Below the pieces are notes generated by a model. It was given only the letters and a program-made list of their open reading frames with translations. It was not told where the DNA came from and searched no databases. 13,760 bases of DNA from DASYXZ01 sp035934315 (GTDB lineage Bacteria > Acidobacteriota > Terriglobia > UBA7540), in assembly GCA_035934315.1 (NCBI GenBank), contig DASYXZ010000297.1, positions 1 to 13,760 of the forward strand, written 5' to 3'. Within the stretch, counting starts at the first letter, position 1. Each line of letters begins with the position of its first letter. Shown piece by piece: positions 1 through 6,107 of the stretch. The translations under genes and the position numbers were made by a program.

Positions 1-1
1 C

Positions 2-400
2 CTGCGACGCCGGCCAAAGCACCTGAGCCCGGAGGCAGAAACGCTGAAAGAGGAACTCGCCGAACTGATTCGTGAGGGCCGTGTCCGGTTGATCGGACCC
101 ATTCGCCAGGAACTTTTTTCAGGTATCAGAGAGGAAACCCAATTCAACCAACTGCGGGTGCGCTTGCTCCCTTTTGAAGATACTCGTTTGGAGGCCAGAG
201 ACTATGAGGAGGCGGCGCGCTGCAGCAATATTTGTCGCGCCGCGGGCGTGGCGGGTTCAAGCGTGGATTTCCTGATTTGCGCGACTGTCATGGAGCGGAG
301 GTGGCCGGTTTTCACCACCGATCGCGATTTCGAAAAATACGCCCGGCACTTATCCATCCAGCTTCATGCTCCCCGCTCGGCATCTGTGAAACGATTATAG
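2..400 (+). CDS. PIN-domain ribonuclease, VapC-type toxin (5' end outside window)
   Basis: The 3' part of a PIN-domain protein is open from the window edge in the frame starting at base 2 and ends with TAG at 398-400; 132 residues are visible. The PIN acidic positions are recognisable: the Glu in 'IRQELFSGI', the Asp in 'SSVDFLICA', and the Asp residues in 'FTTDRDFEKYA' near the C-terminus. VapC proteins are Mg-dependent RNases, usually paired with a small VapB antitoxin gene directly upstream; that gene would lie outside this window, so the toxin-antitoxin role is inferred. The first in-frame ATG/ATT-type codons inside the window are not the true start, because PIN-like sequence continues upstream of them. 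The gene converges on the LolC/E-type gene, with only 40 bp between the stop codons and no obvious terminator. Confidence 0.8.
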   Translation: MRRRPKHLSPEAETLKEELAELIREGRVRLIGPIRQELFSGIREETQFNQLRVRLLPFEDTRLEARDYEEAARCSNICRAAGVAGSSVDFLICATVMERRWPVFTTDRDFEKYARHLSIQLHAPRSASVKRL

Positions 401-440
401 GCGTTTGATTGAAGGAAACCGACATTCGGCTATTCCCCAG

Positions 441-1688
441 TTACTCATATCGTAGAATCTCCACCGGATTCAATTTCGCCGCCGACCTTGCCGGATAAAT
501 CGTGGCCAGCAAACTAATCATCAGTGCCGCGGCCGCAATCCACACGCCGTCCATGGGCCGCGCGTGGAAGGGAACGTAGGCCAGGGAATAAACGTCCGCC
601 TGAAGGTGGATCAATTTGTAGTGATTGCACGCCCAAGACACGCTGTAGCCAAGCGTCAATCCGAGTGCGGTGCCCACGGCTCCAATCAGCAGCCCGTGCA
701 GGGTGAAGACGGTCCACACCTGGCGCTCGCGCGCTCCCATGGACCGCAGCACGGCGATGTCGCGATTTTTTTCCATCACCATCATGGCCAGGGTGATAAA
801 AATATTCAGCGCCGCCACCAGCATGATCAGGCCGATGGTCAGGACGGTCACCAGGCGCTCCAGGCGCAAGGCGCTGAAGAGCGAACGGTTTTGTTCCATC
901 CACGTGGAAGTTTCAAATCCATGCCCCGCAGCCTGTCGAATTTTTTTCGCCACTCCGGGCGCTTGATAAATATCGTCGATCTTGAATTCAATCACGGAGA
1001 CGACGTTGCGCAAATCAAACAATCTCTGCGCCGCATCCAAATTGGTGAACGCCCAACTTGCATCAAAATCATAGAAGCCGGAATCAAACACGCCCACCAC
1101 GCGGAAGTGTCGAAATTTGGGCACCACCTCAAGGGGCGTCAAGGTGCCTTGCGGGCTCGTCACCAGAATCGTGTCGCCCACATACACGCCCAACGACTTG
1201 GCCAATTCTTTGCCGATAATGATGGGATCGGTGTCCGTTGTAACGCCGGTCTCTGACCGGCGAACCTTTAATCCTTCAATCGATCCTTCCGTAATGTGTG
1301 AGAGCAAATCCGCCACGCGCACTTCGCGGTCGGGGTCGATGCCTTTCAGCATAATGCCCTGGGCGCGCGCGTGGCTTGAGGCCAGCACTTCTTCATAAAG
1401 CGCGGGTGCGGCGGCCTGAACGTGAGGCAGGCGCGCGAGCCGGTCCGCCAGCGCATCGTAGTTCCGGATGCCGTCGTTCGACGGGCGCAGCAAATTGATG
1501 TTGGCTGTGGCGCCGAGCAATCGCGTTTCCAGTTCCTCGCGAAACCCGTTGTTAATGGCCAGGGCGATAACCAGCGCGCACACTCCCGCCATCACGCCCA
1601 GCACGGAGATGAACGTGATCACGGAGATTACGGCCTGGCGCCGCTTTGCCTTCAGATATCGCAGCGCGACAAAAAGTTCAAAGCGCAT
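441..1688 (-). CDS. LolC/LolE-type lipoprotein-releasing ABC transporter permease
   Basis: This 415-residue inner-membrane permease has the MacB/FtsX-like layout of the LolC/LolE family. TM1 spans about residues 21-44, a large periplasmic domain about 45-275, and three more TM segments lie near 278-302, 324-352 and 381-400. It ends in the typical 'LNPVEILRYE' tail, and 'MEKNRDIAVLRSMGA' (about 305-319) is the cytoplasmic coupling segment of the family. Known members pass outer-membrane lipoproteins from the inner membrane to LolA, powered by LolD. I chose ATG 1688; a TTG at 1697 would add only three residues. No Shine-Dalgarno is visible, and a TATAAT box lies 11 nt upstream, so the mRNA may be nearly leaderless. 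No LolD ATPase gene adjoins it, as a convergent toxin gene sits downstream and a divergent hydrolase gene upstream. I cannot separate LolC from LolE by eye, and some acidobacterial FtsX-like permeases have other cargo. Confidence 0.85.
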   Translation of the reverse strand: MRFELFVALRYLKAKRRQAVISVITFISVLGVMAGVCALVIALAINNGFREELETRLLGATANINLLRPSNDGIRNYDALADRLARLPHVQAAAPALYEEVLASSHARAQGIMLKGIDPDREVRVADLLSHITEGSIEGLKVRRSETGVTTDTDPIIIGKELAKSLGVYVGDTILVTSPQGTLTPLEVVPKFRHFRVVGVFDSGFYDFDASWAFTNLDAAQRLFDLRNVVSVIEFKIDDIYQAPGVAKKIRQAAGHGFETSTWMEQNRSLFSALRLERLVTVLTIGLIMLVAALNIFITLAMMVMEKNRDIAVLRSMGARERQVWTVFTLHGLLIGAVGTALGLTLGYSVSWACNHYKLIHLQADVYSLAYVPFHARPMDGVWIAAAALMISLLATIYPARSAAKLNPVEILRYE

Positions 1689-1699
1689 AGCCCGCAACC

Positions 1700-1705
1700 A
1701 TTATA
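1700..1705 (-). promoter_or_regulatory. Candidate -10 box of the LolC/E-type gene
   Basis: On the minus strand this reads TATAAT, a perfect -10 hexamer, with 11 nt between it and the ATG at 1688. No convincing -35 hexamer lies 16-18 bp upstream. If used, transcription would start near 1693 and leave a leader of only about five nucleotides. The facing GH27 gene has a weaker TAGAAT at 1781-1786 in the same 176-bp divergent gap. Confidence 0.45.
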
Positions 1706-1864
1706 CCTGCGCGGCTAATCAGCGTGCGGTGCGTTGTTAAAATTCACGCCGCCAATCCACATTTCCTTCCCGCAATAGGGTAGAATGTTCAGCCGCAGAT
1801 TCATGGAGCATGAGGGATGGCCTTTATCCATTCTCCCAATTTCAATTCACGCTGAGGTGCGACG

Positions 1865-3373
1865 ATGCTCAAACGTGCTCTTCTTATTGCCACTCTGTGT
1901 TGCGTGGCTCCGGCCTGGGTTCATGCGCAGGCGGACGTCACAGGTTTCTGGGTTCTCCGCGTCCCCACGGGCGACGGGAACTTTCGCGAAACTTTCTTTG
2001 ATCTCAAGCAGGCGGGCGAAACGGTTACCGGAAAAGTGGTGCAGGGTTCGCGCAAGTTGCCCATCAACGACGGGTCGTTTAAGGATGGCAAGCTGCACTT
2101 TGTGGTCAACATCCCCTCCCGCGGCCAGCAGCGCCAGATCGCATATGACGGCTCGATTCAGGGCGATAAAATATCGCTGGGCGTGCGCTTTCCCGGCCGC
2201 GAGCCGGTGATGGGCACGGCGGAGCGCACCCACCCCTCGGCCGCGCTACCTCCCGCCCCGCTCCCCATTCCTGAACTGCACGACGTGCCTGACAACGGCC
2301 TTGTGCGAACGCCTCCCATGGGATGGAATAGCTGGAATAAGTTTGCCGGCAAGGTGGATGACGCCGCGGTCCGCGGCATGGCGGACGCCATGGTGTCCAG
2401 CGGTATGAGCAAAACGGGTTATATCTATATTAATATAGATGATACCTGGGAAGGTCCGCGCGACGCCCAGGGCAACATCACTTCCAACCGCAAGTTTCCC
2501 GATATGAAGGCGCTGGCCGATTACGTCCACTCCAAGGGGTTGAAGATCGGGATTTATTCGTCTCCGGGCCCCAAAACCTGCGCCGGTTACGAAGGCAGTT
2601 TTGGCCATGAGCAGCAGGACGCCAATACCTACGCCCAATGGGGTTTCGATTACCTCAAATACGATTGGTGCAGCGCCGGGGGAATTTACAAAGATAAGGA
2701 CATGCAGGCCGTCTATCAGAAAATGGGCGACGCCCTTCAGAAAACCGGCCGTCCGATTGTTTTCAGCCTCTGCCAATACGGCCGCGCGGAAGTGTGGAAG
2801 TGGGGATCGAAGGTGGGAGGCAATCTCTGGCGCACCACAGGCGATATCAACGATCACTGGCAAAGGATGGACCAGATCGGCTTCAGCCAGTTTGATATCG
2901 CGCAATATATCCGGCCCGGCCACTGGAACGATCCGGACATGCTTGAGATCGGCAATGGCGGCATGACGGCTGACGAATACCGCACTCACATGAGCTTGTG
3001 GTCAATGTTAGCCGCGCCGCTGCTTGCCGGCAACGATTTGCGCACCATGTCGGACGAAACGAAGAGTATTTTAATGAATAAGGAAGTGATTGCGATTGAC
3101 CAGGACCCTCAGGCGGATCCCTTGAAGGTGATTTCCCAGGCCGGCCAGGCAGTGGTACTGGCGCGCCCGCTGAAAGATCATTCGATGGCCTTGGGACTAT
3201 TTAATCGTGGAGATCAGCCGACGGAAATCAGTGTGAGCTGGAGCGCGCTGAATTTAAAAGGGAAAAAACGGAAAGCGCGCGACCTCTGGAAACATCAGGC
3301 CGTGCGCACGAAAGGCGATCAATTTTCCGCCACCGTTCCCTCGCACGGCGTTGTGCTCCTGAAAGTCTCATGA
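1865..3373 (+). CDS. Secreted GH27 alpha-galactosidase-like glycosidase with N-terminal beta domain
   Basis: The product is a 502-residue exported enzyme. Residues 1-21 form a signal peptide (hydrophobic core, then 'VHAQA'). Residues about 23-122 form a beta-rich domain ('VTGFWVLRV' to 'VMGTAERTH') that I cannot name. The GH27 TIM barrel begins near 145 with 'RTPPMGWNSWN' and includes 'YINIDDTW' (188-195), 'YLKYDWC' (263-269) and 'WNDPDM' (354-359). By family knowledge D267 is the nucleophile and D327 in 'RTTGDI' the acid/base, so both catalytic residues are present. The last ~90 residues fit the C-terminal beta-sandwich of the family. Expected reaction: retaining hydrolysis of terminal alpha-galactosides in the periplasm or outside the cell; alpha-N-acetylgalactosaminidase or beta-L-arabinopyranosidase are alternatives within GH27. 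The ATG start has a GAGGTG ribosome site six bases upstream and gives a clean signal peptide. Confidence 0.92.
   Translation: MLKRALLIATLCCVAPAWVHAQADVTGFWVLRVPTGDGNFRETFFDLKQAGETVTGKVVQGSRKLPINDGSFKDGKLHFVVNIPSRGQQRQIAYDGSIQGDKISLGVRFPGREPVMGTAERTHPSAALPPAPLPIPELHDVPDNGLVRTPPMGWNSWNKFAGKVDDAAVRGMADAMVSSGMSKTGYIYINIDDTWEGPRDAQGNITSNRKFPDMKALADYVHSKGLKIGIYSSPGPKTCAGYEGSFGHEQQDANTYAQWGFDYLKYDWCSAGGIYKDKDMQAVYQKMGDALQKTGRPIVFSLCQYGRAEVWKWGSKVGGNLWRTTGDINDHWQRMDQIGFSQFDIAQYIRPGHWNDPDMLEIGNGGMTADEYRTHMSLWSMLAAPLLAGNDLRTMSDETKSILMNKEVIAIDQDPQADPLKVISQAGQAVVLARPLKDHSMALGLFNRGDQPTEISVSWSALNLKGKKRKARDLWKHQAVRTKGDQFSATVPSHGVVLLKVS
2423..2440 (+). repeat. Perfect 18-bp AT-rich palindrome inside the GH27 gene
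   Basis: Bases 2423-2440 read ATCTATATTAATATAGAT, identical to their reverse complement. The palindrome lies within the codons for the conserved 'YIYINIDD' motif and uses ATA and TAT codons that are uncommon in the GC-rich surroundings. It may be a coincidence of the amino-acid sequence. No function is assigned. Confidence 0.5.
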
Positions 3374-3451
3374 CGTGGCGGCAAGGTAGTCCTTGGTAGT
3401 CATTTCTTGGTGGGAGCAACCCTGTGGAAAGAAAAAGTGCCACAAGTGCAG

Positions 3452-3567
3452 TTTGGAGTGCGGCAGCTTGCTGCCGCTTGGCCTTTGCGCGAGCTTGCTT
3501 TCGCGGTGCCTCAAACATTGTCGGGGGCGCGAAACAAAACACCGCCAGCAAGCTTCCGCTCTCCAAA
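3452..3567 (+). repeat. Intergenic repeat unit with ~22-bp imperfect inverted arms
   Basis: The left arm at 3452-3473 (tttggagtgcggcagcttgc then tg) pairs with 3546-3567 at 20 of 22 positions. The left arm overlaps a perfect hairpin: GCGGCAG at 3460-3466, loop CTTG, CTGCCGC at 3471-3477. Reading frames through it give peptides such as 'LECGSLLPL', 'SAAACCRLAFARA' and, on the minus strand, 'KRQQAAALQTA'. I recognise these as spurious peptides that recur in acidobacterial gene predictions, which suggests an interspersed genomic repeat; only one copy is visible here. It lies between the GH27 and GH16 genes and is read through in the GH16 frame, which explains the spurious upstream extension of that ORF to 3424. 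Confidence 0.6.
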
Positions 3568-3585
3568 AAGGCGCAGTGCACGTTC

Positions 3586-5172
3586 ATGCCGCAAGCACAC
3601 AAAGCATCTGAATATTGCCAAGGCACTGGCGCAATCCGTAAGTGTATTTTGATTTTCGTCGCGGCCTGTTTATTGGCGCCGGGGCGGGCCAACGCCCAGA
3701 GTTGTTCCGGCGTGGCAGGCAGCACCGTGGGAGCAGTTACATGGACGCCGCAATGGTGCGAAGAATTCAGCGGCCCGCTCGGCCCTCCCAATACCACTAC
3801 GTGGAATTTTGAACTGGGCAACAACAACGGTTGGGGAAACGGTGAGCTGGAAATTTACTGTGGGCCTCCCGGTTACGCAAACAACCCCGCACAATGTCCC
3901 GCAACTTTTGATACAACCACTTCCAATGCCTACGTCGATGGCAACGGCCACCTTGTGATCCAAGCATTCAAAATCAGCAGCAATCCCGCCGCGGTTGGGA
4001 GCTGGACTTCAACCCGAATGAATACGCGCACCAGCCCGACACCCACCACTTTCAACTATGGACGCATCGAGGCGCACGAGAAACTCCCGGTCGGCGCGGG
4101 GCTCTGGCCGGCCTTCTGGGCGCTAGGCGGTAACATTGCCACCGTCTCGTGGCCGGCTTGCGGCGAAATCGACTTCATGGAAAACGTGCCTGCTTCCGGA
4201 GGCCTGGGTCCAACTCAAATAGCCTCCACACTTCATGGTGGCATATCGTCGACCAACTGTTATTGCGGGGCGAACGGACTGAGCAAGAAATTTACTTTCC
4301 CAAACGGCTCCGACGTCACAAGCTATCACGTCTATGGCGCGATATGGTCCCCCAATATGATTCAGTTTTACGTGGACGACCCCGCCAATGTCTTCTCCAT
4401 TCGAACGGCTTCAGACGTGCCCGCCGGATTGCAATGGGATTTCAATCACGCGTTCTTTGTGTTGACTAACCTGGCCGTGGGCGGCGGTTTTCCCGGACCG
4501 CCTGACGCCAACACACCCAGCCCCGCCCAAATGATGGTGGACTACGTTCGGTACTATACCCCCTCGGTGGTCACGCCGCCGAATCTTGGGAATCCGCCCG
4601 GCATCACCGTGAAGGCGGGCGCGACAACAGGCAACTCCAGCACCATTAACCTTACCGGAACCAGCGGCTCCGGCCGCGTATACCTGGCCTGTGTGTTAGG
4701 TAGTAATATCGTGAAGGCGGGGTGCCAGATCAATACCGGCAACGCCCTGAACGCGAATGTAGCTGACTTCACCAACAGCACCACAACTACCGCCATTGTG
4801 ACCGTAAATACCACGGCAAATTCCATTGCGCCTCCTTTCTTTTTCGCTCCAATCATGCGGCCCGGGATTCTGGTTGCTACCGCGGCGCTTGTACTAATGT
4901 TGATTGTTGCCGGGTTCATCATGCGGCGCACAAGATTGCTGCGCCTCACAAGTAAAAGAATTGGCTTGGCTGCTTTGGCGCTTATCGGAGCCGTCATGAT
5001 CATTATCATTGCGAGTTGCGGGGGAGCCGGCGGTTATAGCGGCGGACCTATTCCTGTGCCTGGTGGCGGGACAACCCCGGGTATTTATATCGTGACTGTA
5101 AACGCGTACACCGTCAGCGGCAACGGGACAATTCCTGATGCCACCGTCACCTTTAATCTTACGGTGAATTAG
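3586..5172 (+). CDS. Secreted GH16 beta-glucanase (laminarinase-like) with C-terminal membrane hairpin and split Ig-like domain
   Basis: From ATG 3586 the product has 528 residues. A signal peptide is seen at about 1-38 (positive n-region ending 'IRK', hydrophobic core, 'RANAQ'). The GH16 jelly roll spans about 50-326 and carries 'WGNGELEIY' (83-91), 'GLWPAFWALGG' and the catalytic 'GEIDFMENV' (193-201). In the family's ExDxxE signature E194 is the nucleophile, D196 assists and E199 is the acid/base. Likely substrate is a beta-1,3 or mixed-linked glucan; the exact specificity is not visible. Residues about 335-415 are Thr/Asn-rich and Ig-like, followed by TM (427-446), a basic loop 'RRTRLLRLTSKR', a second TM (459-477), 'IASCGG' with Cys478, and a final Ig-like strand region. 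The frame is open back to GTG 3424, but that stretch is repeat-derived and no ribosome site supports it. TTG 3652 is another possible start. Confidence 0.85.
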   Translation: MPQAHKASEYCQGTGAIRKCILIFVAACLLAPGRANAQSCSGVAGSTVGAVTWTPQWCEEFSGPLGPPNTTTWNFELGNNNGWGNGELEIYCGPPGYANNPAQCPATFDTTTSNAYVDGNGHLVIQAFKISSNPAAVGSWTSTRMNTRTSPTPTTFNYGRIEAHEKLPVGAGLWPAFWALGGNIATVSWPACGEIDFMENVPASGGLGPTQIASTLHGGISSTNCYCGANGLSKKFTFPNGSDVTSYHVYGAIWSPNMIQFYVDDPANVFSIRTASDVPAGLQWDFNHAFFVLTNLAVGGGFPGPPDANTPSPAQMMVDYVRYYTPSVVTPPNLGNPPGITVKAGATTGNSSTINLTGTSGSGRVYLACVLGSNIVKAGCQINTGNALNANVADFTNSTTTTAIVTVNTTANSIAPPFFFAPIMRPGILVATAALVLMLIVAGFIMRRTRLLRLTSKRIGLAALALIGAVMIIIIASCGGAGGYSGGPIPVPGGGTTPGIYIVTVNAYTVSGNGTIPDATVTFNLTVN

Positions 5173-5315
5173 CGCCGTTGCAAGACGCTGAAGTTTTGGC
5201 CAGCACGTCGCGCGCAGCAGCAAAACATGAGGGCCATGGCCGGAGAAGTCCGAAGTTCTGCAAAGGTTTCCGGCTGAGGCGCATGGCCAGTCACAGAATT
5301 CTTTCCGTATCCTCA

Positions 5316-5324
5316 TGATATAAT
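5316..5324 (+). promoter_or_regulatory. Extended -10 promoter of phoB (predicted leaderless)
   Basis: TGATATAAT matches the extended -10 consensus TGnTATAAT exactly. Six bases follow before the GTG start at 5331, so the expected transcription start falls on the start codon. No clear -35 and no Shine-Dalgarno are present, as expected for an extended -10 promoter driving a leaderless message. No TTAAC-type Pho repeats are visible just upstream, so autoregulation through that motif is not supported. Confidence 0.6.
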
Positions 5325-5330
5325 CCCCGC

Positions 5331-6044
5331 GTGACCAAGCGGCTTGCCATTATCGAAGACGAGGCGGACATTGTTGAGCTTGTCCGTTACAATTTCGTAA
5401 AGGAAGGTTTTGAGGTTCGGAGCTTCAGCCGCGGGAAAGAGGGCCTCGAAGATTTACACCGCCACCCCGCCGATCTTTTGATCCTGGATATCATGCTGCC
5501 TGACCAGGACGGCCTTGAAGTGTGCAAGCGTCTGCGCGCCGATGAACGTTTGAAAACGATTCCCGTGATTTTTCTAACGGCCAAGGGCGCGGAGATCGAT
5601 CGCGTGCTGGGCCTTGAAATTGGCGGCGACGATTATGTGGTGAAGCCCTTCAGCCCGCGTGAGCTGGTGGCGCGCGCCAAAGCCGTGATGCGCCGGCAGG
5701 AGCGCGCCGCAGAGACTCATGAAGTGGTTGAAGTCGGAGACCTGCGCCTGGATTCGCGAACCCAGGAAGTATCCGTGCATGGCCGCAGCGTGGAGCTGAG
5801 CACGCTGGAATTCAAGCTGCTCCATTTCCTGGCGTCGAACCCGCGCCGGATTTTCAGCCGCGACAAATTGCTGGATGAAGTTTGGGGCCGCGACCGATTC
5901 GTGACCCCGCGCACCGTGGACGTCCACATGCGCCGCTTGCGGGAAAAGATTGAAACTAAAGCCGGCCGGCCGCTCTATCTCCAAACGGTCCGCGGGGCCG
6001 GCTATCGATTTTCAGGTTTGCCGATGGACGAGCCCGCCGGCTAA
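5331..6044 (+). CDS. phoB: Phosphate regulon response regulator PhoB
   Basis: This 237-residue OmpR/PhoB-family regulator has a receiver domain (about 3-120) with acidic cluster E9/D10/E11, phosphoacceptor D53 in 'LILDIMLPDQDG', T83 and K105 in 'VVKPFSP', all intact. A linker leads to a winged-helix DNA-binding domain (about 132-231) ending in the classic 'VRGAGYRF'. Family length is about 230. The start is GTG; the next residues 'TKRLAIIEDE' match normal PhoB N-termini. It lies 63 nt upstream of a PhoR-type kinase and in front of the pst genes, which supports the PhoB name over a generic OmpR regulator. When phosphorylated it should bind direct repeats with 11-bp spacing; candidate sites are at 7902-7942 and 9028-9057. 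Confidence 0.92.
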   Translation: MTKRLAIIEDEADIVELVRYNFVKEGFEVRSFSRGKEGLEDLHRHPADLLILDIMLPDQDGLEVCKRLRADERLKTIPVIFLTAKGAEIDRVLGLEIGGDDYVVKPFSPRELVARAKAVMRRQERAAETHEVVEVGDLRLDSRTQEVSVHGRSVELSTLEFKLLHFLASNPRRIFSRDKLLDEVWGRDRFVTPRTVDVHMRRLREKIETKAGRPLYLQTVRGAGYRFSGLPMDEPAG

Positions 6045-6107
6045 TGACCTGCTCCACCCGGGTATCGCCGGGGAAAACTCAGACCTCCGGCGCCACGCCG
6101 TGACCGC

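Noticed and set aside
564..1256. 230-codon plus-strand ORF opposite the LolC/E-type gene
   Set aside because: It is the complement of a conserved permease and has low-complexity His/Gln-rich sequence.
1781..1786. TAGAAT as the -10 of the GH27 gene
   Set aside because: No -35 or TGn extension is present and it lies about 80 bp from the start; too weak to list as a promoter.
2246..2989. 247-codon minus-strand ORF opposite the GH27 gene
   Set aside because: It is an antisense shadow of a well-supported catalytic barrel; it has no ribosome site and is rich in His/Arg/Ala, as expected from the complement of GC-rich codons.
3228..3827. 199-codon minus-strand ORF across the GH27-GH16 gap
   Set aside because: It runs through the repeat at 3452-3567 and overlaps both hydrolase genes; its peptides are the usual repeat-derived ones.
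6066..6092. Hairpin CGCCGG/CCGGCG in the phoB-phoR gap
   Set aside because: A 6-bp stem with a 15-base loop is common by chance in GC-rich DNA, and no T-run follows.
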